Positions 17,167-25,680 of a stretch of DNA of 64,000 nucleotides are shown piece by piece (the stretch's first letter is position 1; the number at the start of each line of letters is the position of its first letter). The stretch is from Hahnella lacustris (GTDB lineage: Bacteria; Pseudomonadota; Gammaproteobacteria; Burkholderiales; Burkholderiaceae_A), in contig OZ239148.1 in NCBI GenBank assembly GCA_965194655.1, forward strand, positions 1,054,001 through 1,118,000, in the 5' to 3' direction. The notes below the pieces were generated by a model. The model made no database searches. It saw only the letters and a program-made list of their open reading frames with translations, and was not told the origin of the DNA. The position numbers and the translations under genes are program-made.

Positions 17167-17985
17167 TTATACGCCAAACGCGAAGCGTTGGAAATTTCCC
17201 GTCGTGGCGGAAGCGACACGCTCCAGGCTGACTTCCTTCAGTTCTGCGATCCGATGGGCCACATAGCGTGTGAGGCCTGGCGCGTTCGTCTTGCCTCTAA
17301 AGGGAACCGGAGCGAGAAACGGTGAGTCGGTCTCCACCATCAGCCAATCCAGAGGCACACGCCGAGCCACATCGTGAACCTGAGTGGCGGTCTTAAACGT
17401 CACGATGCCGGAGAGAGAGATGAGAAAGTTGAGATCCATTGCAGCCTGAGCGACTTCGAAACTCTCAGTAAAACAATGCATAACACCCCCAACCTCATGT
17501 GCTTTCTCTTCTCGGAGAATGCGCAGGGTGTCCTCTGAAGCCTCCCGAGTGTGAATGATCAGCGGCTTTCCCAGCTCCCTCGCGGCCCGAATGTGGACCC
17601 GAAACCGTTCGCGCTGCCACTCCAGATCACCCTTGAGACGGTAGTAGTCCAGGCCCGTCTCGCCAACGGCCACCACGCGCGCATGCTGTCCACGGCGAAC
17701 CAGCTCATCCACGGTGGCCTCTTCAGGCTCATCTTCATAATCTGGATGAACCCCCACACTGCAGACGAGACGATCATCAGACAAGGCGGTGCTCAGCACG
17801 GCATCTGCCTCCGTGAGCGTGGTGCACACGTTCAGCGCCTGAGTCACGCCAGCGTCAGCCATCTGATCGAGCACCTCCGGGGTTCTACCGGAGAGCCCGT
17901 CATAGTTGAGGTGGCAATGAGAGTCGACGAGGGTGGCTTGGCCAAGGTCGCCTGGCCAGGTGATGGACGGGGCAGCTGCGTTCAT
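17167..17985 (-). CDS. TatD-family metal-dependent hydrolase (DNase)
   Basis: TIM-barrel metal-dependent hydrolase of the TatD/YcfH/YjjV group. Family metal ligands are visible: His residues in VDSHCHLNYD, the Glu in VGETGLDYYR, IIHTREA, MHCFTES and the Asp in VETDSPFLAP. At 272 residues it is close to YcfH (265). Its place at the end of mltG-tmk-holB is also that of E. coli ycfH, so it is more likely the YcfH paralogue than TatD itself. The start ATG overlaps the holB stop by 4 bp. It is convergent with phaA. Confidence 0.92.
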   Translation of the reverse strand: MNAAAPSITWPGDLGQATLVDSHCHLNYDGLSGRTPEVLDQMADAGVTQALNVCTTLTEADAVLSTALSDDRLVCSVGVHPDYEDEPEEATVDELVRRGQHARVVAVGETGLDYYRLKGDLEWQRERFRVHIRAARELGKPLIIHTREASEDTLRILREEKAHEVGGVMHCFTESFEVAQAAMDLNFLISLSGIVTFKTATQVHDVARRVPLDWLMVETDSPFLAPVPFRGKTNAPGLTRYVAHRIAELKEVSLERVASATTGNFQRFAFGV

Positions 17986-18950
17986 GTTGGAAAAGCATCC
18001 TGAAGGGAGACAAACACGCTCTCATACAAGAGCCGTGGATTGAGGGGGTGGTCGGCATGTGCAAGAAAGACCTGAAGTCGGGACTGCGCTTCTGCCAGAC
18101 GCTGTTCTGGCTGGCGCTGAGCCATGAGCCAGGCCTTCTGCCGTTCTATGGACTTCGCATGATTCAAAAAAGTCATCGGCGCCAAACCGACCATGGCCCG
18201 CTGTACATCAAGCAGCCATAGACTCAGCCACTCCAGCACTGGGCGCACCGGTGCCTTGCCGGCTCGTTCGGCCCAGCCCATGGGGTCGAGACGACCCTGA
18301 TTCAAAAGGGGAATGAGCCAGTCCTGAGGCCCCTCCGACTGGGCGAATCGAGCCTCGGTGACCGCCTGGTGCGGGGCCGACAGGGCGAGCTTTCGACACC
18401 GCGAGAGGATCGTGGCGGGAACACCTTGGAGCCGCTCGCCATAGAGCAGGTAACGCATCCCCTCACTGGGCTCCTCGAGTCCTTTGAGCAACGCATTGGC
18501 AGAGGACACATTCAGGCTCTCCACAGGACCAATGACGGCAATGCGAACACCCCCTCGATGCGAGCTCAGCTGGGAAAAGCCAGCCAATTCACGAATCTGG
18601 TCGATTCGAATCTCCTTGCTCAGCTTCTTTTCCTTGGACTCCGAGCCCTCCGAGTCGCTGCCCTCCTCCTCTGGCGTCTCTCGATCTGAGCTGTCTTCCA
18701 AGGCAGCCGGCCGCACCCAGCGAAGATCAGGGTGCTGGGCCTGAGCGACCCATTGACAAGATTGGCACTCGCCGCAGGGCTGGTTACGATGGATTCCTTG
18801 GGGAGAGGAGCAGAGCAGACTCGCGGCCAGGCTCACCGCAAAATCGCCCACGCCCAACCCGGGTGGGGCGGTGAGCAGCACAGCGGTCCAAGGCCGCTCG
18901 GAGAGCCCAAGGCTCTGATCGAGCCACGCATGCCTGAGCTCAGGACTCAT
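17982..18950 (-). CDS. holB: DNA polymerase III subunit delta'
   Basis: Clamp-loader stator subunit. The N-terminal AAA+ fold has a degenerate P-loop, PPGLGVGDFA, in which the lysine is replaced by Asp, as expected for the non-hydrolysing delta' subunit. A four-cysteine zinc module includes CGECQSC. The motif VRIAVIGPVESLNVSSANAL and the sensor-like AAALLKGLEE/ILSRC segments are typical. An acidic insert of about 25 residues (SDRETPEEEGSDSEGSE) follows the zinc module and looks lineage-specific. The gene overlaps tmk and tatD by 4 bp each, so it is translationally coupled within mltG-tmk-holB-tatD. Confidence 0.93.
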   Translation of the reverse strand: MSPELRHAWLDQSLGLSERPWTAVLLTAPPGLGVGDFAVSLAASLLCSSPQGIHRNQPCGECQSCQWVAQAQHPDLRWVRPAALEDSSDRETPEEEGSDSEGSESKEKKLSKEIRIDQIRELAGFSQLSSHRGGVRIAVIGPVESLNVSSANALLKGLEEPSEGMRYLLYGERLQGVPATILSRCRKLALSAPHQAVTEARFAQSEGPQDWLIPLLNQGRLDPMGWAERAGKAPVRPVLEWLSLWLLDVQRAMVGLAPMTFLNHAKSIERQKAWLMAQRQPEQRLAEAQSRLQVFLAHADHPLNPRLLYESVFVSLQDAFPT

Positions 18951-19606
18951 GTCATCAGCCTCTCAAGCGCCTCTGAGATCTGCTGCTCGAGTGCATCCAT
19001 GGTCTGGCTCGCGTCTAGCCAAACGGCCCTGCCGGGACGCCGCGCGGCAGCGAGACGATATCCCTCACGCACGCGGCTGAAAAAGCCGATATCTTCCTGC
19101 TCGAAACGATCGGGCGACTCCCCCGTGTGAGCCTGTCTGCCACCCCGTCGAACCGCAGCCTGCTCAGGATCGAGATCAAAATAGAAGACGAGATCGGGCT
19201 CAAGCGCCTGGCCTGTCGGAAGCGTCTCCACGGAGCGAGTCAGGGTCTCCAGCAAGGAGGCCGAGACCCCTCGCCCACCCCCTTGGTAGGCCCAGCTCGA
19301 ATCGACATACCGATCAGACAGGACCCACTCTCCAGCCGCTAGCGCAGGCCAGACCGTCTGCGTCAAATGGTCTCGGCGGGCTGCGAAGACGGCAAGGGCC
19401 TCGGTGAGTCCGTCCATGGGCTGATGAAGCATGAGCGTTCGGAGGGATTCCGCCAGCGGACTTCCGCCAGGCTCGCGCGTCAGTCGCACCCGAAGGCCAC
19501 GTTGAGCGAGCCAGTCTTGAATAAACGGAATGTGGCTGCTCTTTCCAGCGCCATCAACACCCTCCAGTACGAGGAACCGCCCCGCCATCGGCCTCATTGC
19601 AGTCAT
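18947..19606 (-). CDS. tmk: thymidylate kinase
   Basis: Phosphorylates dTMP to dTDP. The P-loop GVDGAGKSS lies near residues 16-24. The DRX motif is SDRYVDSSWAYQGGGRG, and ARRDHLTQTVWPAL contributes to dTMP binding. RRGGRQAHTGESPDRFEQE is the LID region of the enzyme. Full length is 219 residues from the ATG at 19606, which overlaps the mltG stop by 4 bp; other in-frame ATGs lie at codons 4 and 7. The operon order mltG-tmk-holB-tatD matches E. coli yceG-tmk-holB-ycfH. Confidence 0.95.
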   Translation of the reverse strand: MTAMRPMAGRFLVLEGVDGAGKSSHIPFIQDWLAQRGLRVRLTREPGGSPLAESLRTLMLHQPMDGLTEALAVFAARRDHLTQTVWPALAAGEWVLSDRYVDSSWAYQGGGRGVSASLLETLTRSVETLPTGQALEPDLVFYFDLDPEQAAVRRGGRQAHTGESPDRFEQEDIGFFSRVREGYRLAAARRPGRAVWLDASQTMDALEQQISEALERLMT

Positions 19607-20661
19607 TGCTGAGCCAATCGCAGGGAGGGCGGAGGCTCGGGCCCGCGCTTGCGTTGAAAGAAGTTCACAGCCTGATTGTGTTGATCCAGCGTGAGGCTAA
19701 AGTAAGAGCTGCCGTCGCCCTGGGCCACAAAATAGAGGGCCTGAGTCGGGGCTGGATTCAACGCGGCGACCAATGCCGCCCGCCCGGGGTTCGCAATGGC
19801 AGTGGGAGGTAGGCCTCTCACCCGATAGGTGTTGTAGGGTGACGCCCTCATCAGGTCTGCCTTACGGAGGTTTCCGTCAAACTCCGACCCCATGGCATAG
19901 ATGACGGTGGGGTCCGACTGCAGCGGCATCTGGATGGCCAGCCGATTGTGAAAGACGGCCGACACCCACTCCCGATCCTCAGGATGCTGGGTCTCACGCT
20001 CAATGAGGCTCGCCAAGATCAGGGCGTCTTCGATCCGGTCTAATTTCACTCTCTGGTTCCTGGCCTCCCAGGCTTCCGTCAGCACCCGACGTTGCAGGCG
20101 GATGGCTCGCTCGAACAGGGCTCGGTCGCTGCTGCCTTTCTGAATCAGGTAGGTGTCTGGAAAGAGCCAGCCCTCTACGGATCCGCCCGGCAGTCCGTGC
20201 GCAGACGCCAGCTGCAGGCTGGCCTGTAGGGCGTTCTGCGGCAGCTCGCGGGTGAGCGCAGGACTGGCGTGCGCCGCACGCAGCATTTGTTCGAAGGTCC
20301 AGCCCTCAATGAGGGTGATGGCGACCTGTAGGGAGTCCCCGCGTGAGACCTTGTTGAGGATGTCAACGAGAGAGTAGCCCGGTCTCAGCTCATAAACCCC
20401 GGCCTTCAGGCGCGACTGAACCCCCCATACGCGCGCTGCCCAGGCGAACTCCTGGCCCTGAAGGTCAAGCCCAGCGTCCTGCAGGAGCCAGCCAATGGCC
20501 TGGGCCGAGCTGCCCGGAGGGATCACAATCTCCAGACCAGCGGCGCTCGAGGCCCCCGCTGCAGCCGGTACGACCGACCGATGCAGCCAGGCATAACCAG
20601 CACCAGCCAGCAGAATGGCCAGTGCAAAGGTGAGGGTAATCAGGCGAATCAACCATTTCAT
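19603..20661 (-). CDS. mltG: endolytic peptidoglycan transglycosylase MltG (YceG)
   Basis: Inner-membrane lytic transglycosylase that cuts nascent glycan strands and so sets their length. The chosen ATG at 20661 gives 352 residues with a single N-terminal membrane anchor (WLIRLITLTFALAILLAGAG). A LysM-like segment follows, then the YceG catalytic domain with E221 in LIERETQHPEDR, then SAVFHNRL and LQSDPTVIYAMG. Longer in-frame upstream starts would run into the divergent ygfZ gene and are rejected. It heads the four-gene minus-strand set ending with tatD. The gap to ygfZ is 19 bp, so the divergent promoters must overlap coding sequence. Confidence 0.94.
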   Translation of the reverse strand: MKWLIRLITLTFALAILLAGAGYAWLHRSVVPAAAGASSAAGLEIVIPPGSSAQAIGWLLQDAGLDLQGQEFAWAARVWGVQSRLKAGVYELRPGYSLVDILNKVSRGDSLQVAITLIEGWTFEQMLRAAHASPALTRELPQNALQASLQLASAHGLPGGSVEGWLFPDTYLIQKGSSDRALFERAIRLQRRVLTEAWEARNQRVKLDRIEDALILASLIERETQHPEDREWVSAVFHNRLAIQMPLQSDPTVIYAMGSEFDGNLRKADLMRASPYNTYRVRGLPPTAIANPGRAALVAALNPAPTQALYFVAQGDGSSYFSLTLDQHNQAVNFFQRKRGPEPPPSLRLAQQ

Positions 20662-20680
20662 CCTCGCTATATTAGTCGGC

Positions 20681-21634
20681 ATGCAAAACATTCCGCTGCT
20701 TGCCCATACGCCGCCCCTCGCCCTCTCCGTTTGGACCGCGCGTGGGCCAGATGCCCGCAGCTTCCTGCAGGGCCAGCTCACACAAGACACGCTTGCGTTG
20801 CAACAACGTCATCAGCTCACAGGCCTGTGTACGCCGAAGGGTCGTCTGCTCGCGAGCATGCAGCAGTGGGCGCTCTCCGATGAGGACCTCGCGCACCTCT
20901 GCCCCACCGAGCTCTCCCCGGGGCTCATCAAGCGGCTGAGCATGTATGTCCTTCGGGCCAAGGTCAGGATAGGTCTCGAAGACTGGCAGGTTTGCGGCCT
21001 TTGGCTGGGAGAGAGCGAACTCCCAGAGGGCACGAGGGTTCAGCTGGATGAGCAGCTCTGGTGCCTGCGCACACGAGATGACCCTGCCGGTCGCCCCAGA
21101 GCCTGGCTCGCGGGTGAGCGTTCTCAACTGGAGCGCTGGATCCAGAGCCAGGGTTCAAGCTCAGAAACAAGTACCTCGCAGGCCTGGTGGGCATCCGAGA
21201 TTCGTGCAGGTTGGCCAACGGTATGGACCCAAACGCAGGACACCTTCGTTCCGCAGATGCTGAACTTTGACCTGCTGGATGGCATCGGATTTAAGAAGGG
21301 CTGCTACACCGGTCAGGAGGTGGTTGCTCGCAGCCAGTATCTGGGCAAGCTCAATCGCAGAATGTTTCGGATGACTGCTTCAGAACCACTCAGCGAAGCG
21401 CACCCGCCAGGAGCAGACCTTTTTCTCAACGGGGGCCCAGACCCTGTAGGGCAGTTGGTGATGGCTGCCGACCAGGAATTACTCGTTTCTGTTGGCCTGG
21501 AGGCCATTCAGACCGTTCTGGCCCATGAGGGAAGGCTTTACCTTGGTAGCCCCGAAGGCCGGCCGCTCAGCCTACAGACCCTTCCTTACGCGGTCCCGAC
21601 CGAGCCCCAGCAGGTCAACCGTCCTCGGCTCTAG
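20681..21634 (+). CDS. ygfZ: folate-binding tRNA-modifying protein YgfZ
   Basis: Folate-binding protein related to GcvT, involved in iron-sulfur cluster enzyme maintenance such as MiaB (E. coli work). The diagnostic YgfZ signature is KGCYTGQEVVARSQYLGK, including the functionally important Cys. The start MQNIPLLAHT at 20681 gives 317 residues. An in-frame longer reading from 20615 would overlap mltG and has no support. It is divergent from mltG, an arrangement I recall from other betaproteobacteria. Its stop overlaps that of the convergent thioesterase gene by 4 bp. Confidence 0.93.
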   Translation: MQNIPLLAHTPPLALSVWTARGPDARSFLQGQLTQDTLALQQRHQLTGLCTPKGRLLASMQQWALSDEDLAHLCPTELSPGLIKRLSMYVLRAKVRIGLEDWQVCGLWLGESELPEGTRVQLDEQLWCLRTRDDPAGRPRAWLAGERSQLERWIQSQGSSSETSTSQAWWASEIRAGWPTVWTQTQDTFVPQMLNFDLLDGIGFKKGCYTGQEVVARSQYLGKLNRRMFRMTASEPLSEAHPPGADLFLNGGPDPVGQLVMAADQELLVSVGLEAIQTVLAHEGRLYLGSPEGRPLSLQTLPYAVPTEPQQVNRPRL

Positions 21635-22032
21635 TCGTTCAGGCGCTTAAAACTGCCCATGGCCTGGGCCAGCAGCCGGCCGTGTGCGTCACGCAGCTCG
21701 GCGCGACAAAAGGCCATCGATTTTGAGCGATGGTCACAGAAGCCGAGGCAGGTGAGGCGCCCCTTCGCAGGTCGAAGGAAACTGGTCTTCATTTCAATGG
21801 TGACCACACCTCGGCGCTCCGGGTCGCCGGCCCGTGCGGCCACCGCCATGGTGACGTCTAAGAGGGTCATGACCACCCCGCCATGGGCCATCCCCAGATC
21901 ATTCATTTGCCAAGGCTGAAGGTCCAGGACAAGCTCGCTCTGAGCCGCCTCCGCCCGAACCACCTCGATGCCCAAATGTTCCACAAAGGGCGGCACGGCT
22001 CGGTTAAACACAGTGGCGGGTGGGGTCTCCAT
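21631..22032 (-). CDS. PaaI-family hotdog-fold thioesterase
   Basis: A 133-residue single hotdog domain with NDLGMAHGGVVMTLLDVTMAVAA, the helix carrying the family's catalytic HGG and acidic residues, and GVVTIEMKTSFLRPAKG after it. These features fit acyl-CoA thioesterases of the PaaI/YbgC-like group. The substrate cannot be inferred. The gene is convergent with ygfZ (stops overlap by 4 bp) and divergent from selO. The start region is close to, or overlaps, the start of selO depending on which selO start is used. Confidence 0.87.
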   Translation of the reverse strand: METPPATVFNRAVPPFVEHLGIEVVRAEAAQSELVLDLQPWQMNDLGMAHGGVVMTLLDVTMAVAARAGDPERRGVVTIEMKTSFLRPAKGRLTCLGFCDHRSKSMAFCRAELRDAHGRLLAQAMGSFKRLND

Positions 22033-22067
22033 GGATTCGGAGCGTATCAGGACTTAAGATCCAGGGC

Positions 22068-23675
22068 TTGAACGCGACCTCTCCCTACGCCCTTCCTCCA
22101 CTCGCGCCCTTCGTCCCATCCGGTACTCAGCGAAGCATCTCTGTCGAGTCATTGGGTCTGCCTGCCGCCGCCTTGACGCCAGATCTCCCAGACTTTCGGT
22201 TTCCGGCTGAGGAGCCCCTCGCCTTCCCCTGCGACCCGACCCCACTGGAAGACCCTCAGCTGTGTCTGGTTGTGCCGGAGGTGGCCGATTTGCTTGGTCT
22301 TCAGGCTGAAGAGATCTCCAAGAGTGAGGGGTGGAAAGCACTGCTGAGCGGCACCGCCACCATCAAGGATCGTCCGGCCTACGCGAGTGTCTATGCCGGT
22401 CACCAGTTCGGAAGCTTCGTGCCGCGCCTTGGCGATGGCCGTGCGTTGAACCTGGCGTCTGTCCGGGGCTGGGTGCTTCAGCTCAAGGGCGCGGGCACCA
22501 CGCCCTATGCCCGTTTCGCCGACGGCCGAGCAGTCTTGCGCTCATCCGTGCGAGAACTCCTGTGCTCAGAGGCCATGGCAGGTTTGAGCGTGCCCACCAC
22601 GCGCGCGCTCTCGTTGGTGGTCTCAAGCACCGCCGTTTTCCGGGAGACACCAGAACCTGCAGCCATCGTCTGCCGCGTGGCTCCCAGCTTTGTTCGGTTC
22701 GGGCATTTTGAATATTTTGCGGCCCGTGGACGAGGCGACCTGATGATGCAGCTCATCGATCAATTGGTTCTTCATCAGCCCGAATTCTCCAGCCTCAAAC
22801 CAGTGACAGGCGAGGAGCGAATCGCAGGCCTCTTCGAACTCACAGTTGCGAGGACTGCTCAACTGATGGCCCATTGGACAGCCGTAGGCTTTATGCACGG
22901 GGTCATGAATACCGATAACTTTTCCATTCTGGGCCTCACGCTCGACTACGGGCCATTTGCCTGGATGGAGGGCTTTGATCCGCACCAGATCTGCAATCAC
23001 TCAGACCATTCGGGTCGTTACCGCTTCGCTCATCAGCCCTCCATTGGGCTCTGGAACCTGGAGCGCCTCCTTGCAGCCTTATGCACCTCACCGGAGGTTT
23101 CTGCCCAGAGGAGAGAGTCCATTCGAGATGGGCTGCTGGAGGCCTATGAACAGGCATTCCAGTCGGCGTTCCGCCAGCGGATGGCAAGCAAGCTCGGAGT
23201 CTGTCCCACGCTGCCCAAAGGCGAGTGGGAGGGGATCCTGAATGGGCTCTATACCCTCCTTGCATCGGAGCAGGTGGACTACTCTCGCTTTTTCTGTGCG
23301 CTGGCAGACTGCGATCCCACGTCCGAGGAAGATGCGGCCTGGAGGCCTTTGCAAGACCAATTCCTCAACGCTTCGGCACTCACCGCCTGGCTGCGCGATT
23401 TTCGGCCGGCTGCCCGAGCGAGCGCCCAAGTCGCAGGCCTAAAAGTCTGGCAAGGAGAGCGTGCCCAGCAGAACCCACGCTTCATTCTGCGCAACTGGGT
23501 GGCAGAGGAAGTGATTCGCGCGCTGGAGGATGAGGGCGACCTGCGCCCTCTTCAGGCGGCCTCCAGGTTTGTGAGCCAGCCTTTTGCCCGGTTCGAGGAC
23601 GATCCCCTCTGGGTCCGTTGGACGGGACCGGCGCCCGATTGGGCCGCCCAGCTCTCTCTAAGTTGCTCCAGCTAA
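22068..23675 (+). CDS. selO: protein adenylyltransferase SelO (YdiU)
   Basis: Pseudokinase that transfers AMP rather than phosphate to protein hydroxyls and is linked to redox homeostasis. Landmarks: SVYAGHQFGSFVPRLGDGRA, then LKGAGTTPYARFADGRAVLR; GVMNTDNFSILGLTLDYGP, the atypical catalytic and DYG metal loops; and a C-terminal SLSCSS tail resembling E. coli SelO. The TTG at 22068 gives 535 residues. A GTG at 22020 would add 16 but overlaps the divergent thioesterase start. Neither has a strong ribosome-binding site, so the start is uncertain. msrB follows 25 bp later, also a redox-repair gene. Confidence 0.9.
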   Translation: MNATSPYALPPLAPFVPSGTQRSISVESLGLPAAALTPDLPDFRFPAEEPLAFPCDPTPLEDPQLCLVVPEVADLLGLQAEEISKSEGWKALLSGTATIKDRPAYASVYAGHQFGSFVPRLGDGRALNLASVRGWVLQLKGAGTTPYARFADGRAVLRSSVRELLCSEAMAGLSVPTTRALSLVVSSTAVFRETPEPAAIVCRVAPSFVRFGHFEYFAARGRGDLMMQLIDQLVLHQPEFSSLKPVTGEERIAGLFELTVARTAQLMAHWTAVGFMHGVMNTDNFSILGLTLDYGPFAWMEGFDPHQICNHSDHSGRYRFAHQPSIGLWNLERLLAALCTSPEVSAQRRESIRDGLLEAYEQAFQSAFRQRMASKLGVCPTLPKGEWEGILNGLYTLLASEQVDYSRFFCALADCDPTSEEDAAWRPLQDQFLNASALTAWLRDFRPAARASAQVAGLKVWQGERAQQNPRFILRNWVAEEVIRALEDEGDLRPLQAASRFVSQPFARFEDDPLWVRWTGPAPDWAAQLSLSCSS

Positions 23676-23700
23676 ACTTCCATCTATTCAGGAGACGGAC

Positions 23701-24087
23701 ATGACCAAAGACGACGAGTTGCGCGCGCGCCTCACCAACATGCAATACGCGGTGACGCAGAAGGCATACACCGAGCCCCCTTTCACGGGGGAGTTTTGGA
23801 ATTTCTGGGGCAAGGGGCGCTATGACTGCATCTGCTGTGGCACTCAGCTCTTCTCCTCTGAGAGCAAATTTGACGCCGGCTGTGGATGGCCCAGCTACGA
23901 CCGAGCCCTGGTCGAGGGCAATATTCGCGAAGTGGAAGACCGAAGCCACGGCGTGGTTCGGACTGAGATTCTCTGCAACCACTGCGGCGCTCACCTCGGC
24001 CACGTGTTTCCAGATGGCCCCACCGATACAGGCCTGCGCTACTGTGTGAATTCCGCCTCGGTGAAGTTTGAAGGCAGCACCGAATGA
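23701..24087 (+). CDS. msrB: peptide-methionine (R)-S-oxide reductase MsrB
   Basis: Repairs methionine-R-sulfoxide in proteins. Two zinc-binding CXXC pairs are seen (YDCICCGT and LCNHCGAHLGH), plus GCGWPSYDRAL and the catalytic Cys in LRYCVNSASVKFE. The sulfur nucleophile is a cysteine, not selenocysteine. The protein has 128 residues and no signal peptide, so it is cytoplasmic. AGGAGACGG ahead of the ATG is a good ribosome-binding site. The stop overlaps the yciB start by 4 bp, opening a chain of three such overlaps through ppiC. Confidence 0.95.
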   Translation: MTKDDELRARLTNMQYAVTQKAYTEPPFTGEFWNFWGKGRYDCICCGTQLFSSESKFDAGCGWPSYDRALVEGNIREVEDRSHGVVRTEILCNHCGAHLGHVFPDGPTDTGLRYCVNSASVKFEGSTE

Positions 24088-24638
24088 AGTTGCTGGCGGA
24101 CTGGGGCGCATTGGTCGTTTTCTTTGTGACCTACAAGCTGGTCGACCTGTATTGGGCGACTGGACTTGCGGTGATCATGAGCGTGCTCATGATCGGGATC
24201 ATGCGCGCACGTGGCATGCCCATCGATCGCATGCAGTGGATTGGCCTGGGCCTGATCGTCGTCTTCGGAGGCCTCACGCTGCTCCTCCAAGACGAGCGGT
24301 TTATCAAAGCCAAGCCCACCCTGCTCTACGGGCTCTCCGCATTGGTGTTCGCCGTGCCGCAGCTGTTGGGCAAGACGGTGCTCCTAAAGACCCTCATCGG
24401 TGACAAGATCCAAATGCCCGATGTGGCTTGGCGGCGCTTGAACATGGCGTGGGCGATTTTCTTTGCCCTGATGGCAGCCTTGAACACTTGGGTGGCAATG
24501 ACCTTTACCACCGATGTCTGGGTCGACTTCAAGCTTTTTGGCGGCATTGGGCTGATGGCCCTGTTTGTTGTGGGCCAGACCATTTATATGACGCGCCATG
24601 GCCAGGAGCCAGCTCCTCCTGCGGAGCCTCGATCATGA
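24084..24638 (+). CDS. yciB: inner membrane-spanning septation protein YciB (IspA/IspZ family)
   Basis: Integral membrane protein of the intracellular septation family, implicated in envelope integrity and division. The 184-residue sequence has about five or six hydrophobic helices, for example WGALVVFFVTYKLVDLYW, GLAVIMSVLMIGIM, WIGLGLIVVFGGLTLLL and LFGGIGLMALFVVGQTIYM. YCI-family landmarks LLQDERFIKAKPT and NMAWAIFFALMAALNTWVA are present. It is translationally coupled (ATGA overlaps) to msrB upstream and bolA downstream. Confidence 0.93.
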   Translation: MKLLADWGALVVFFVTYKLVDLYWATGLAVIMSVLMIGIMRARGMPIDRMQWIGLGLIVVFGGLTLLLQDERFIKAKPTLLYGLSALVFAVPQLLGKTVLLKTLIGDKIQMPDVAWRRLNMAWAIFFALMAALNTWVAMTFTTDVWVDFKLFGGIGLMALFVVGQTIYMTRHGQEPAPPAEPRS

Positions 24639-24907
24639 GCCTGACAGAGTCGATCGAAGCCCGACTTCGTGAGCGGCTCCAGATCACTGAGATGCTCCTT
24701 CGGGATGACTCAGCGGCACACCATGGGCATGCGGGATCGGCTGCCGGCGGTGGACATTTTGAGCTGTTGATTGTCTCTCCCGACTTTGAGGGCAAGAGCC
24801 GCGTCTCCAGACATCGCCTTGTGTATGATGCGCTCAGCGACTGGATGCCCGCGCGAATCCATGCGCTCTCGATCGACGCGCGAACCCCTTCGGAGTTTGT
24901 CTCATGA
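24635..24907 (+). CDS. BolA-family protein
   Basis: A 90-residue BolA-like protein. Family members work with monothiol glutaredoxins in iron-sulfur trafficking, and some bind DNA. The core HFELLIVSPDFEGKSRVSRHRLVYDAL matches the class II KH-like BolA fold with the FxGxSxxxRHRxVY pattern, followed by the C-terminal IHALSIDARTP. The N-terminal half carries a His/Gly-rich stretch (AAHHGHAGSAAGGGH). The start ATG at 24635 overlaps the yciB stop, and the stop overlaps the ppiC start. Which BolA subtype this is cannot be told by eye. Confidence 0.9.
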   Translation: MSLTESIEARLRERLQITEMLLRDDSAAHHGHAGSAAGGGHFELLIVSPDFEGKSRVSRHRLVYDALSDWMPARIHALSIDARTPSEFVS

Positions 24908-25674
24908 CGCGTCTGTCCCCTGTTTTTGCTGCATTGCTTTTGGTGGTTTCGAGCAGTGCTTATGCCCAGAATATTGCGGTGGTGAATGGCCGCGCCATCC
25001 CCAAAGAGCGTGCAGATCTCTTCCTTAAGGAGCTGGAGAAACAAGGGCAGCCCTCCACGCCCGAGCTCGCCACCTTGGTTCGGCAGGAACTCGTGGACCG
25101 CGAAATCCTCCTTCAAGAGGCGGAGCGTCGCGGTCTTCCTGCAAAGCCTGAACTGAAATTTCAGATTGATGCGGCCCGTCAACAGGTGCTCATTCAGGCG
25201 CTCGTGCAGGATGAGATGAGCAAGAACGCGGTGAAGGAAGCCGACGTGAAAGCAGAGTACGACCGGCTCTCCAAACTCCAGGGCGACGAGTACCGTGCCC
25301 GCCATATTCTGGTGGAGACTGAAGCCAGCGCGAAGGCCATCATTGACAAGCTCGGAAAGGGCGCCAAGTTCGAAGACCTTGCAAAGGACTCCAAGGATCC
25401 GGGCTCAGCGGCCCGTGGGGGAGATCTGGACTGGGCAAGCCCCAGCAATTTCGTCAAGCCCTTCGCAGACGCCATGGTGGCCCTCAAGAAGGGGGAAGTG
25501 ACCAAGGCACCCGTTCAGTCTCAGTTTGGCTGGCACGTGATCAGACTCGATGACATGCGCAAAGCCCAGGTCCCCGCCTTTGATGAAGTGAAGGACCAAC
25601 TGAGTGAAAGCCTTCAGCGCCGTCGCCTGGCCGAGTTCCAGGAAAAGCTCAAAGCCAAGGCCAAAATCAAGTAA
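24904..25674 (+). CDS. periplasmic peptidyl-prolyl isomerase (PpiC/parvulin type)
   Basis: Secreted parvulin-family foldase of 256 residues. A Sec signal peptide (LSPVFAALLLVVSSSAYA, cleaved near residue 22) is followed by a SurA_N-like chaperone segment, VNGRAIPKERADLFLKELEK. A single parvulin domain starts at YRARHILVETEASAKAII and ends in SQFGWHVIRLDD. RGGDLDWASPSNFV is the usual parvulin active-site loop. It is most like the PpiC/PrsA-type foldases next to bolA in betaproteobacteria. It is the last gene of msrB-yciB-bolA-ppiC and is convergent with the YkuD-domain gene 6 bp away. Confidence 0.9.
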   Translation: MTRLSPVFAALLLVVSSSAYAQNIAVVNGRAIPKERADLFLKELEKQGQPSTPELATLVRQELVDREILLQEAERRGLPAKPELKFQIDAARQQVLIQALVQDEMSKNAVKEADVKAEYDRLSKLQGDEYRARHILVETEASAKAIIDKLGKGAKFEDLAKDSKDPGSAARGGDLDWASPSNFVKPFADAMVALKKGEVTKAPVQSQFGWHVIRLDDMRKAQVPAFDEVKDQLSESLQRRRLAEFQEKLKAKAKIK

Positions 25675-25680
25675 GCCGGT

